From positions 441,812 through 505,811 of the forward strand of contig PUQB01000128.1 in the NCBI GenBank assembly GCA_003024785.1: DNA of 64,000 bases, read 5' to 3'. The notes below the pieces were generated by a model. The model ran no database searches and was not told where the DNA came from. It saw nothing but the letters and a program-made list of their open reading frames with translations. The stretch is from Selaginella tamariscina (Eukaryota; Streptophyta; Lycopodiopsida; Selaginellales; Selaginellaceae). Positions 1 to 12,218 of this stretch are shown here, piece after piece. The number at the start of each line of letters is the position of its first letter. Within the stretch, counting starts at the first letter, position 1. The position numbers and the translations under genes are program-made.

Positions 1-3000
1 CAAGTCCAACTATGAAATCTCAGTTGGAGGGCTGATTCTATTGATGTGGACCTTGAGGAGATGTTTAAAAAAGCAAGGATATTGATATTTCCTTAGGCAA
101 GGAGCATCGTAATATAGAAGTTATGGACGTTCTATCGTGATAAGGGACGGTTTGATCGTCATCACCACCCTTATGATAAGAAAGGGGGTTTGGAAATAAC
201 CCGTATGACAGAAAAGAAGAATTCAGAAAAAATTCAAATATACATGTCAAGTCTTATCAAGCCACTAAAGGATGCTTTAAGTGTGGTGACACTACACATG
301 TGGTTAGAGATTGCCCCTTAGAAGAGTTATCCATTAAGGGTAGTCTAAAAAGCTTTCTAATACAGAAACAAGTGAGCTGTATTGTTGGGAAAACTCTTCC
401 TGTTGGTCCAGAAGAACCAGTCATTGTGCTTATGGCTCAAGTACATGGTACTTCTGCAAGTGTATTATTGGATTCTGGTAGTTCTGATAATTGGGTTTCA
501 TGGAACTTTGTTAATCATTTGAAGTTACCAGTGAAAACTACAGATCCGTATTGTATTGAAGGGGTTGTTATAGATCCACAAGAGCATCATGGTATAGTTA
601 CTATACCATTAACTGTAGAGGGCACTACAGTGAAGGAGGATTTTTTTGTGGCTAACTTGAATCGATATGATATTATCTTTGGCATGCCTTGGTTTAAGAA
701 GATGACACCAGTAATTGATTAGAATACTTATGAAGTTTCCATGGAGCACAATAATTCCAAGATAGTTTGGCATGGAAAGAAGTATACTTCTCCTAGTAAG
801 TTACTTTCTGCAACTTCCATGAAGCGAGCAATAAGGAATTCCACTGCAAGTTATTTGGTGTATGTGTGTGATATGGAGGATGCTTCAAAGATCGATAACA
901 ATCATGTTCAGGTACGTCCTTTAATATTAGATGAACATGGTTAATATAGTTATTAGAGATAGACATACCTTATTTTCTGCCATTAAACTTAAAAACGTAA
1001 TTAATGCTAATCGAGGTTTAGGTGTTAACCTGTTCACATTAGGATTAACCCTAGAACCCTAAATTCACTTACTTGCAAGCCAAATTGTCATAAAGTTATA
1101 GCTAAGGAGAATTCCATAGCTGAAAATGTCAAATACGATAATTCTTGCTTAACTTCAAAGTTAAGTGTTAAACTTACAACACGTGAGAATAAGGACTTGT
1201 ATAATGCTCAATTGCAATATATATTAAAGGAATATACAGATGTATTTCCTGATACATTGCCTCAGGAGCTTCCCCCACGGCGAGAAATTGAGCATGAAAT
1301 TGATCTTGAGAGTGGGACTAAGCATGTCTCTCGAAGTCCTTATCGATTAACTCATCTAGAGGAACTTGAGGTTAAAAAGCAAGTTCAAGAGCTTATATCT
1401 CAAGGTTTATACAACCTAGTAAGTCTCCCTTTGGAGCACCTGTGTTGTTAGTTAAGAAAAAGATGGGTCTATGAGACTGTGTATTGATTATCGTATGCTT
1501 AATAAGACCACTATCAAAAATAAACATCCTATGCCACGAGCTGATGATATTTTTGATAGGTTGGCGGGTGCCACCTGTTTTACAAAGATAGACCTAAGGA
1601 GTGGCTATCACCAAGTAACTGTTCGAGAACAGGATGTGATGAAAACAGCTTTTCGAACCCGACAAGGTCATTATGAATTTCTAGTAATGCCTTTTGGTTG
1701 ACTAATGCACCTGCTACTTTTATGACATTAATGAATAACATTTTTTCACAATATATTGACCAATTTGTGCAAGTGTTCTTAGACGATATTTTAATATATA
1801 GTAAAACTCCTACCGAACATTTGTTACATTTAAAACAAGTGTTAGAAGTTTTACGTAAGCATAAATTATATGCGAAAATGTCTAAGTGTGAATTTTTTAA
1901 ACCCGAAGTAGAATATCTAGGTCATGTGGTTTCTTCTAAAGGATTAAAAGTTGATCCTAAAAGGTGGCAGTTGTAAAAAACTGGCCAATTCCACATGATG
2001 TGAATGAACTACGTAGTTTTATGGGTTTAGCTAATTATTATAGACGTTTTGTCCTTGGATTTTCAAGGGTAGCTTTGCCTTTAACAAACCTACTTAAGCA
2101 CGATGTACCCTTTGTGTGGGAAGCTAGTCAAAACGATAGCTTTGAAATGCTTAAGTCGTTTGTTAACTGAAGCATTGTGCTTGCTATAGCAGATAATGCA
2201 AAACCTTATGTGGTATATGCGGATGCCTGTGGGCAGCACTCGGTGCTATCATGCAAGATGGGCATGTAATTGCTTATGAAAGCAGAAAACTTAGTGATGT
2301 GGAAAAACGTTATTCCACATATGAACAGAACTATTGGCTATTAGTTCATGCATTAAAGTTATGGAGACATTATCTCCATAATGGCCAGCCGTTTAAGGTG
2401 TTTACCGATCATAAACCACTGCAGTATTGTAAGATACATAGAGATTTAAATGCTCGCCATGCACGATGGAAATTGTTTTGGATGAATTCCTATATGGAAA
2501 TAATATTAAGGAAGGTAACATAATGTGGTGGCAGATGCATTATCACGTGTTAAATGCTTAAATACTGTATCCAAGTTGCATAGTCCCTTGGTGAAATACA
2601 TTCTGGCTGCTCAAAACTAAGGACCAGGAAGCTAGAAAGTTGCTTTCTGTGCCTGTAGAGCGTATACCGTGCATAATGGCATGTTATTTTATAAGGGGCG
2701 ATTATATGTCCCTAAGGATAGAGAAATACTTTCTCGTATTATGTTTGAGATGCATGATAGCCCGCTGGCTGGACACTTGGGTGAAAAGAAAACATATGAT
2801 CTAGTTAAACGAAGGTTTTACTGGAAACATATGAAGAATGATATATGTAATTATATCAAAACATGTACTACGTGTCAGTCAGTTAAGGCTGAGCGAGTTG
2901 CACAGCCTGGCTTATTGCATCAGTTAGAAGTTCCACATGAACGTTGGGAAAGTATCTCTATGGATTTTATTACTCATTTGCCAAAGACACAGCAAAAGCA

Positions 3001-4256
3001 TGAGCAAATATGGGTTATAGTTGACCGTTTAACTAAGTATGCTCATTTTTTACCACTCAAAAAAGATGCTAAAGCTGTGTGGACTTAGCACGTTGTATAT
3101 GTCAGAGGTGTTTCCTACCATGGGTATGCCTTGTGATGTGGTTAGTGATCGAGATACTAAGTTTACTGGTGATTTTTGGCTTAATTTTTTTCGAGGTTTG
3201 GGAATTAAGCTTAAACTTAGTAGTGGTGATCATCCACAAACAGATGGCCAAACTGAAAGAGTTAATTAAGTTCTTGAGGATATGTTACGAGCTACTGTGG
3301 GTAATCACCCAGGTAAATGGGATAAATATATTCCCTTAATAGAGTTTGCTTATAATAATAGTAAGCATGATTCTACCTCTATGAGTCCTTATTATGCAAT
3401 GTTTGGACGACATCTCGTACTTCTTTGGATATTGGTATAGATTGGAAAGAACGTATGGCTGATAACGAGGCTTGTGAGTTAACAACACACTTGGAGAATC
3501 ATGTGGGTGATAAAGTCTATTTCGAGTGATATTTCCTTTCGACTTATAAAAGATCTTCTATTGAAGCACTACGCAAAGGTAAATGTGATAAATTGGCTCC
3601 TAGGTATGCTGGTCCATTTGAGATTATTGAGAAAATCAATAATGTTGCATATAAATTACAGCTACCTGCTGGGGTGCGTATACACCCTGTTTTTCATGTT
3701 AGCCAGTTGAAAAATGCTTTAATCCGAGGTGAATATTGGATTGATATTCTTAAAGATGCACAAGCAGTTGATCAACTTCCAGAGCAAGTTGATGATGCTC
3801 CTCCAAAACGTCGACGTGGTAATTATGAGTTAATGTGTGCACACTGAAATTTAGTTCTTCGATCTTTGAGGACAAAGATCTTTGTAAAAGGGGAGGAATG
3901 TAAGGAAGTAGACTTACGTAGAGGACTCATAACTGCTAGTGGAATATTCAAGAATATACCCAATGACATGTGTACATAGATCTGGAGTCCCATAAAAGGT
4001 TACACAGTCCGTAAATAGAGAGTCCATAAATGAAAAGGATATAGGCCTATGATATAAAAAGGGACAAGAGTGTTTAGGGTGATCACGGTCCTTAGGACGA
4101 GCTGGTACTAGCGAAAAGTACTGTACTAGTGTGTTAAGCACACGATATTACAAGTCGCGTATTGCTCGGGGGAGAACACCACGTGTTCTTTGGTTGGGAG
4201 GTTTGAGTTGGCAGATCTTGTGTGCGTGTCTATACACGTGTTGTAGGAGCGTTACA
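1..4256 (+). mobile_element. Ty3/gypsy LTR retrotransposon, 3' part, decayed
   Basis: The 5' LTR and most of gag lie outside the window. Parts in order: a gag-type zinc knuckle (CFKCGDTTHVVRDCP) near 270-312, an aspartic protease (LDSGSSDNW) near 420-700, reverse transcriptase near 1450-1970 (with FLDDILIYS), RNase H near 2210-2520, integrase near 2750-3400 (HHCC ending CTTCQ; VDRLTKYAHFLPL), and the integrase C-terminal GPFEIIEK region near 3600-3720. A polypurine tract (3887-3898) precedes the 3' LTR. The pol domain order and the VDRLTKYAHF type integrase fit the chromovirus branch of plant Ty3/gypsy. No chromodomain is evident after the integrase. The element is broken, with roughly ten or more breaks. 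No age can be given because only one LTR is present. It stops about 70 bp from coding-like exons of the next gene. Confidence 0.93.
3899..4256 (+). repeat. 3' LTR of the first Ty3/gypsy element
   Basis: The segment begins TGTAA directly after the purine tract AAAAGGGGAGGAA and ends in the mirror TTACA, so both edges are well defined at 358 bp. A TATA box (GATATAAAAA, 4051-4060) lies in the middle, as expected for an LTR promoter. Just upstream, 3860-3885 contains a small stem built on the word GAGGACAAAG, a common feature between pol and the purine tract in plant gypsy elements. Confidence 0.85.
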
Positions 4257-4329
4257 ATAATACATAAACATTGTACATTTGTGTGTGGACACATATACAA
4301 AGAGAGACACATATATACACCCCCCTTGC

Positions 4330-7116
4330 CAATCTTGGAGCTTCTTCCATGGATTGGATTTGTATCGCTATCATGACATGCCTGCATTTTAAATCCCAGA
4401 AAATGACTATCTCTCTCTCTCCAGTGTGTGTGTGTGTTCGTGTGTACTACTGCAACTCTGTGTTTGTGTTTGTGTATGCGTGTGTGTTCCTACATATATA
4501 TTACACGTGTTGAATAATCAACGTTCATGTAATATCTTTATATGCATGTGTCCATGTCTACTACAGTCCGGCTTCGAGCTTGCCACGCAAGGCCTTGCAA
4601 CGTCCGTAAAACCCTTCATAACCTGAGATGGTTTTGTGTGTGCGTGTATTACCTGATTATGGAACTCGCCACGAAATGCTTAAAACAAACCCATTTCATG
4701 TCCTATTCCGAGGGCATCGGAAATAAGAGATATTACAAGCGAGAACATGGCTGTATATGCTATCCGTAATTAAGAAATAGCACAATTATAGTTATACTCT
4801 GATTAAGTTATAATAAAATTCTTAAAACAATATAAAATCACGTAAATTCAAAATAACACACAAGTAACAAAGTAAAACCAACACACTTAAGTATAAAAAA
4901 AAAAAGTAGGACGTGTTCACTGCAAAGATTAACTTTAATATACGTCTGTATTAAGTTAAGAGAGTGTATGTACCAGTTAAGAGAGTGAGAAAGGGGCGGC
5001 ATCTGAGGACCTCGGAGGAATCAAACGAAAAGCGTAAATGTGATGAAAGAAAAGAAGCAGGAAATGGCATTCGCAACCTAAAAGAAAATAACAGTTACTA
5101 TATGCACACACTTTATGGATATAAGTGGAGATGGCAACCAGAAATAGAAAATAACAGTTACTATACACACACTTATGGATATAGCAAGTTACTTACCGCA
5201 ATAGCCCCCTGAATGGAAAAAAATCCATGCAAGGTCCACATAGCAGCGTTGCCCGTTGCTGAAGAGTGCGAGCCACGGATTGAAGTGCAAAGGAATCTTT
5301 GACATGAACTGGAAATAAGTAAATGATTATATCAAACATGTGTGTGTGTGTGTGTTAAGAGAGTACGAAGATACGCATATGACACAAAGACACACGTTAT
5401 ATATGTGTACACTTACTGCAGCGAGAAGTGGACCTACACCAGCAGAGGCCCGTAGTGGTGATACCCAATTTGGATAAACCCTCGAACAAAAACTGAAGGC
5501 GTGGTAGAACAACACCACAAGATGATAGCTCAACAACAGAGGAAAGACCACCTTGGGTTGCTGGTGGTCTTTCCCTCGTTTGTTTGGGCTATCATCTTCC
5601 CATTCCCAGTAGGCAAGACGGTATAAATGAGTAGCCTCACATAAGAAAAGCCAAAGATGTTGACAACTCCATGATACCAGTTTGTTATCTAGCTTCGGCT
5701 TCACCATGCAAATGACAAACCATACAACACAGTTCTAAGAGTAAGGAACAAGGCCACAAAAACAGTGAGGTTCGGCTCATTCTTCAAAATGCTGTTTAAT
5801 ATGCAACATGTAAGAACTATATGTGTGTTGTGTTGTATGTATGTACACACACACACACACACACATATATAACATATACAGTGTAACATGTGTGTTGTGT
5901 TTATTATAGTATGTATATATACAGCGTGATACTTACAAAGGACACATGAATAAGAAGGTAGACCACGCGCTGCAAGAGGTACGACTCCCCAGGTCTTGAT
6001 CCAACTCCCAACTGAGTCTCGTTGAGAAATGGCACCACATGATTACCAATCCATTGTAGTACCGAACCAACTCCATCTTCCCCGGCACCAAGTCTAAAAG
6101 AGAGACGTTATATATGTATATAGAGACATATAGAGACGACAATAGGAAAATATATGTTGTACCGGAACATAAGTTTTACATGTCAAATAATAAGGAGTTT
6201 TAACATAAAAAAAAAGGGATAAAAAATGAATTTTGGCACAACGTAGATAACAATGACAGTTACTCCAACTAGATTATTCTAAAGCGTACATGTAAATAGC
6301 TGTATGTATAACGTTCTATTTATTTATCTATACACTAGTTTTCTCTCTAAATATATGGTGTTAGGACAGATACATATACACGATAAATAGACGCACACAA
6401 TCTACATATACACATGATTTTAGTAAGTACAGATATGCAAATGTTGTATAGGTGCACGTATCAAACATGTAAATATAAACGTCTCTATATACATATGGAT
6501 TGACACACAAGCACGTATTTATAAATACCCACATGATCAGGAAATTTATTTTATAGATAAAGTTTATACTTTTAAATGAAGCAAAACCCAATAGATGAAA
6601 TAGAAGTGTTTTTAGCACAATGTATACACAAATACAGAATGTTACCTCAAATGCAGATGGCTCCTCCTGATTAGCATCTGCAGCAAGGTCGGGAAGCAAT
6701 GGCTGCTCCTGGGGTGAACTGCATGGTGCTTAATGAATCAAAAACAGGGCAAAAACACACACACGCACATGTCCCATACCTAATGGCACTCCCCGCATGC
6801 TCCATCTTGCTCCCCAGCACGCACACACACACACACAACAAAACCCTACTACTAAACTCACCCATTTAAGCTAAATACATATACCCAAATTCAATATCCG
6901 GCACATTCGTAAGCCGAGAGTTTTGTAAGGGAATATTCATAGAATGTGCCGGATATTGAATTTGGATATATGTATTTAGCTTAAATGGGTGAGTTTAGTA
7001 GTAGGGTTTTGTTGTGTGTGTGTGCGCGTGCTGGGGAGCAAGATGGAGCATGCGGGGAGTGTCATTAGATATGGGACATTGCGTGTGTGTGTTTTTGCCC
7101 AGGGCTTACGAATCTG

Positions 7117-7184
<68 letters not shown>

Positions 7185-7975
7185 CACTGTACCTCTCTCT
7201 CTATGAATATTTTACTGTACCAGCCCGGATTTCCCCAGTATCGTTCACGGTGCATACCAGAGCAGGATCTCAGGATAACCCGAATACCATAACTAACCAA
7301 CAGGACGCGAAGACAACGATGAAAAGGGAGCTCTACCCACTCCCAGCATCGTATATACATCATGTGTTGTAGAGCTACATGAAAACCAGAGATATAATAC
7401 ACACAAAATAACAATATTTCAGAAAGACAAGGCATATATGCAAAATACAATAATTCATACTAATAACAGATCATGTGTTGTAAAGCTGCATGAAAACCAG
7501 AGATATAAGCATTTGATAATACAACAAGGCATATATACAAAATACAATAATTAGATAAAATTATCAAATGAAGGTTGACACCAAGCATGACATGCTTTAA
7601 TAAAACTTGTATTCCACACATAATAAAACTTGAGAAGATATGTATACCATACCTGTTCTATGCTCCAGATGGTCTAGTCCACCGGTACCAAGTTCTTGTG
7701 CATCCGCACTTGGTGGGTGAAGCTTGTTGAGTATCCCCGTGGCAATAGAATTACTTGCACCAGTAGGGCATAGACACCAATGCTTGCCATGGCTATGGCA
7801 AGGCATTGGTGCCACCCTCTTGGGTTCTTACCACTTCCAGTATCATCACTAGGACATAGACACCAATGCTTGCCATGGCTATGGCAAGGCATTGGTGCCC
7901 CCCTCTTGGGGTTCTTACCACTTCCAGTATGAAATTCCATCACAGTTCCAAGATACATACAACACAAAAAAGTAG
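4330..7975 (-). CDS. Unrecognised spliced gene or gene relic, probable membrane protein
   Basis: I do not recognise the product. The minus strand shows exon-like stretches of higher GC, several bounded by convincing splice signals: 7918-7970 (donor GTAAGAACC), about 7673-7771, 6646-6718 (reads QPLLPDLAADANQEEPSAFE, donor GTAACA), 5937-6093 (reads GNHVVPFLNETQLGVGSRP, donor GTAAGTATC), 5705-5791 (hydrophobic, LTVFVALFLTLRTVLYGL), 5417-5688 (donor GTAAGT), 5197-5308 (donor GTAAGT), and an acceptor at 5077. Further coding-like segments lie near 4650-4760, 4560-4632 and 4330-4395. Several segments are hydrophobic, which suggests transmembrane helices. Exon phases do not join cleanly, as in the recognisable genes of this window, so single-base length errors or decay are likely. 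Exon boundaries are provisional. It may be a pseudogene. Confidence 0.35.
6747..7100. repeat. Large foldback: two ~160-bp inverted arms, 33-nt loop
   Basis: The left arm (6747-6908) and right arm (6942-7100) are near-perfect reverse complements, including the microsatellite stretches. The loop is 6909-6941. The inner edges read GGCACATTC and GAATGTGCC. Transcribed, this would form a long hairpin inside the 4.3-8.0 kb gene, about 30 bp from an exon. The loop plus the start of the right arm recurs at 18,448-18,545, so the foldback derives from a dispersed repeat. The near identity of the arms suggests a recent event or gene conversion. Confidence 0.85.
7119..7185. repeat. (TA)n microsatellite
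   Basis: About 65 bp of nearly pure AT dinucleotide repeat, directly outside the right arm of the 6.7-7.1 kb foldback. Confidence 0.95.
7358..7560. repeat. ~111-bp tandem duplication
   Basis: Two copies start with ATCATGTGTTGTA (about 7359 and 7470), followed in each by a conserved ATGAAAACCAGAGATATAA word and an AAGGCATATAT...CAAAATACAATAATT end. The second copy has small deletions. It probably lies in an intron or intergenic part of the unrecognised minus-strand gene. Confidence 0.8.
7769..7930. repeat. Tandem duplication of an 80-bp palindrome-containing unit
   Basis: The unit at 7769-7843 is repeated at 7854-7930. Each contains a long interrupted palindrome in which CACCAATGC and GCATTGGTG flank a core of TTGCCATGG and CTATGGCAA, so each can fold into a hairpin of about 17 bp. 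The unit ends at a splice-donor-like GTAAGAACC on the minus strand, so the duplication may have copied an intron edge. Confidence 0.8.
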
Positions 7976-8794
7976 ATCTGAGTAATGGAATATCCTATCA
8001 TGCCTATAACGTGGTATCTGAGTAACGGATTATCCATAACGGATATTCCGTTACTCAGCTACATATTTGAATTTTTATATAATGTACACTATGTCTGTGT
8101 ATTAAAATGTTTATGTATATATAATTAAAATATCTAATACATTTTATTTAATATGTAAGCCCTTATTAAGATAATATCTTATACAACAACATATTTGTAT
8201 AACATAATTATGTTATACAAATATGTTCTTCATGGTGTTAACTCTATTTAAAAGGTTGCATTTGCAAAAGAAACAACTGCAATTAAATTTATGACTTAAT
8301 TTGTATTATTAAAAATACATTTAAATATATATAATTGAACATATAATTTTGAGTCCAAATTTTCAATATTGATTGTAAAAGAACTATTACAAAAATAAAT
8401 TCTGAATGTCATTACATAGTAAATTATTTTAAATACATAACACATAATTATATATAAATTTAAGCATTCTAAATACAAAGATGTAGTGTACATTATATAT
8501 AAATTCAAAAGTAATGATTTTTAATAAGTAGATGTTTAACATATAATTTAATCAAAAACTTATGAATGAAACGATAAGAAGAAACTGAATTTTATTTATT
8601 ACTTGATAAATTTTTAGAAAGCATGTGATATAATCTTATGTGATAAACTATGTAAAATAATGAATGAAAAAAAAAGTACTGGGTGTTTATAATTATAATG
8701 GTGAGGTTATATTAAAAGGATGTAAAAATATTTATTAAAAATATTATTAAAAGTGTCAAGAATTAAGGTGTTTTTTTTAATTTAAATTTGGTAA
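7976..8794. repeat. AT-rich intergenic DNA with dispersed repeat R2 and a small hairpin
   Basis: No coding signal. An inverted repeat CTGAGTAACGGA (8018-8029) / TCCGTTACTCAG (8047-8058) forms a 12-bp stem with a 17-nt loop. Segment 8285-8750 is a diverged direct copy of 20,100-20,590: both share the order ATGACTTAATTT, AGTCCAAATTT, ACATAGTAAATTATTTTAAA, AAATACAAAGATGTAGT and GGTGAGGTT-like words. The repeat family is not recognised. Confidence 0.65.
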
Positions 8795-10985
8795 TGTATA
8801 TTCTTATATCATATTAAATATTTTTGTGTATTCTAGTGTACTTTATAATTATATATACTAATTTATTTAGAATATGTTATTATTTTTATATATAAATATA
8901 TACTAAAATATATAATCATATTTTGTATCAAACATACACAAAAATTATTTTCTTACTCATAAATTATAAATAAAATAAAGATATATACTTTTGATATTGA
9001 AAACATAATATAAAATATAAATACCTATTTTTTTGTAAAATAAAACATAACACATAAAAAAATTATGATGTTAATAAAAAAATATATATTAATTTAAAAA
9101 ATATTTATTAATCTTATCTTTGATGATACGAATTCAAAATTTTATTATATAATTACAATATTTATTTTAAATTTTTATTTAGAAACGATGACATTAATAA
9201 AAATTAATTGTTAAAATATAATGATAAAAGATAAAGTTTTTATTAAAAATTAATTGCTTTTGTTTTTAAAATGGAATAATTTAGTAATGTTAAATTTTTA
9301 TTCTATATTTTAATAAATGAAATTTTTATAAAAAAAGAATGTTCACTACTTGTTAAAAGAGAAAAACAAATAAAATAAATGTTTATGAGGTAAACACAAA
9401 TTTCATTAAAAGAATCCTATATTTTATATAAATGTAAAAGATATATATTTTCCCATTAAAAAACATCTTAAACATAAAAAAATATGTTTATAGATTATGT
9501 TTTTATTTTATAAAGAAATATGTATTTATGTAAAACTTGATATTAAAAACATGTATTTTTTATTAAAAAAACATTAAAAACACAAACTTTATATATTTTT
9601 ATATCAAATTTTCATTTTATGCAAAACTATAATCTTTATTTATGTTTTAATGCACAATAAAACTATATATTTTGTCATATATTTATGTGTAAATAATAAT
9701 ATATTCTAAATCAATTAATATATTAATTCTAAAGTATAATGAAATATATCATTGATGTATATTCTTATATCATATTAAATATTTTGTGTATTCCAATGTA
9801 CTTTATAATTATATATACTAATTTATTTAGAATATATTATTATTTTTATATATAAATATATATTAAAATATATAATTATATCTTGTATCAAAACATACAT
9901 AAAAATTATTTTCTAGATCATAAAACTATAAATAAAATTCAAGTGAAAGATATATACTTTTAATATTGAAACAAAATATAAATATAAATACCTATTTTTT
10001 ATAAAATAAAACATAACACATGAAAAAATATGATGTTAATAAAAAAAAATTATATTAATTTAAAAAGTATTTTAATTTTATCTTTGGTGATACGCATTAA
10101 AAAATTTAGTATATGATTACATATTTATTTTAAATTTTTATTAAGAAACGATGACTTTTTAAAAAAAATTAATTGTTAAATATAATGATAAAAGATAAGG
10201 TTTTTATTAAAAATTAACATTGCTTTTGTTTCTAAAATGGAATAATTTAGCAATATTAAATTTTTATTCTATATTTAATAAAAAGACATAAAAATTTTAT
10301 AAAAAGAAGAATGTTCATTGCTTAAAAAATAAATAATATAAATATTTATGAGGTAAACATAGATTTCATTAATAAATCGTATATTTATATAAATGTTAAA
10401 GAACACCTTAAATATGAAAAATTATGTTTATATTATGTTTTATTTTATAAAGAAGTATGTATTTGTGTAAACATTATGTTTCCAATATCAAAACATGTAT
10501 TTTCACAAATAAAACACCCAAAACACAAATTATTTATATATATATATATTTTACTATTTATAAAACTATATCTTATTTATGTTTTAATACATGACAAACT
10601 ATAATTTTTAGCCATATATTTATATATAATAATATATTCTAAATCAATTAATATATATGAGTCTAGAGTATAATAAAATATATATTAATGTATATTCTTA
10701 TATCATATTAAATATTTTTGTATTCCATTGTACTTTACAACTATACATACTAATTTATTTAGATATATTATTATTTACATATATAAATATATACTAAAAT
10801 ATATAATTATATTTTTATTAAAATATACACAAAATCATTTCTTAATGTTCTTTAGTGAAAGATTAATACTTTTAATATTGAAAACATAATATAAAATATA
10901 AATACTTAGTTTTCTATAAAATAAAAACATAACACATAAAAAAATTACTTTTGAAATGTTTAAGATGTTCTTTAATAAAAAAAAA
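8795..10985. repeat. AT-rich tandem repeat R1, ~0.95-kb unit, about 2.3 copies
   Basis: Units start at 8795, 9756 and 10,689 with TGTATATTCTTATATCATAT, giving periods of 961 and 933 bp. The third copy is truncated near 10,985. Within each unit the order of landmarks is kept: ACTAATTTATTTAGA, then AATATTGAAA-ACATAAT, then AACGATGAC, then AAATGGAATAATTTAG. Partial inverted copies lie at about 17,140-17,790 and 26,735-27,740. No coding capacity is visible. It could be a satellite-like array or tandem copies of a nonautonomous element. Confidence 0.8.
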
Positions 10986-11980
10986 AACATATCTTTTATA
11001 TCTTATACAAATATATAATTTTTTTTTATGTTTATTGACCATTTGATTTGTTATATACTTCTTTAATAAATAATAAATATTCTTCTTCATGATTTTTAAT
11101 AACAAATTTAATGTTGCAACGGCTAAAGAAATAATAATTAAATAAAACACACTAAAAACACATATACACATTAGCACACAAATATTAATCGTATACATAC
11201 TTTTTACTTTGCATTTTCCGTTTTACTTTTTTTAACATTTGCATTTTGAAAATCAATACTTGAATATTCATTATCATTATAAAAGAATATATAAAAAAAC
11301 ATAGATATGTACTTCACATGGAATATACCTCATTATGTTGAATATTTTTAAAAATAAAAATTATTAATTAAAATACAAACATTAAAATTATTTATGTACA
11401 TAATAAGGAAATTTTTATATATATCCTTGAAATTTATCATATTTACATATATATACCTTAAAAGTTTTAAAATTAAGTATAGATCCATTGTGAAAATTTT
11501 AAATTTATATTTATACCCTTTAAAAATTTCAATCCTTATATTTTTAATTTTTAAATAATAAGACTTAATAAAAATATGTATTTAACTTATAACATATTTA
11601 AAATGGAATAAAATGAAGTTTATAATTGTTAAATATTAAAAATGTCATAATAACAATGTTAAGAAATGACATATTTTTTTAAATAGTTATATTATATTAA
11701 TATAACTGTTTAATTAATGACATTTTAAAACAAATATAAATTAAATAATTATATTATTTACAATATAACTGTTTAATTAATGACTTAATATAATTAAATA
11801 TAAATTAATCATAAAATTTTGTTTAAGTTTTTAAAAAATTATATTTTAGTTTAATTTTAAAGTGTATAACTTATCCATGTTATGACTGACTTGTTTATCA
11901 TAGACTTGCTCAATGTACGAGTACTGTAAGTAATCTTCAATGATCTACATAGTTTAATTTCATTCATCTTAATTGTTCCA
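10986..11980. other. AT-rich noncoding DNA with inverted copy of repeat R4
   Basis: No gene is seen. Segment 11,391-11,525 is the reverse complement of repeat R4, which occurs in forward orientation at 18,590-18,690 and 21,361-21,490. Landmarks are TATATATCCTTGAAATTTAT and AAATTTATATTTATACCCTT. The remainder is low-complexity A/T. Confidence 0.6.
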
Positions 11981-11982
11981 GG

Positions 11983-12095
11983 TTAAGGAGTCAGCAGTGA
12001 TCGCTGAATTTTATCCATCAGATGAGCCAATGGAAAACGACATTAATCTCTTTGCTCGAGCTTATTTCAGAAATAAACCATGTATTATCCTCATT
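11983..12095 (+). CDS. Isolated exon-like island, product unknown
   Basis: A strong 3' splice-site context (pyrimidine-rich tract, then TTGTTCCAG) ends at 11,982. It is followed by about 105 bp of far higher GC than the surroundings, open in one frame (starting VKESAVIAEFYPSDEPMEND). It then runs back into A/T with a stop. No other exon is recognisable within several kb on either side. It could be one exon of a gene with very large AT-rich introns, or a captured exon stranded in a repeat block. I do not recognise the peptide. The call rests on composition, open frame and acceptor only. Confidence 0.35.
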
Positions 12096-12157
12096 TTAAA
12101 TCTTGATATGCAAATGTGTATATACTAATATGTTGCTTTACACTTTATATAGTTCCC

Positions 12158-12159
<2 letters not shown>

Positions 12160-12217
<58 letters not shown>

Positions 12218-12218
12218 A
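12160..12218. repeat. Compound (AC)n(AT)n microsatellite
   Basis: About 33 bp of CA repeat passing directly into about 25 bp of TA repeat. Confidence 0.95.

Noticed and set aside
7106-7450. Open frames on both strands across the (TA)n tract
   Set aside because: They are made of IYIYIY and TG-repeat codons; part of the minus-strand frame may include a genuine exon of the unrecognised gene, but the frame as a whole is a microsatellite artefact.
8795-10985. Possible CRISPR or short-repeat array
   Set aside because: The unit is about 950 bp without spacers, and the genome is eukaryotic. It is treated as a tandem repeat.
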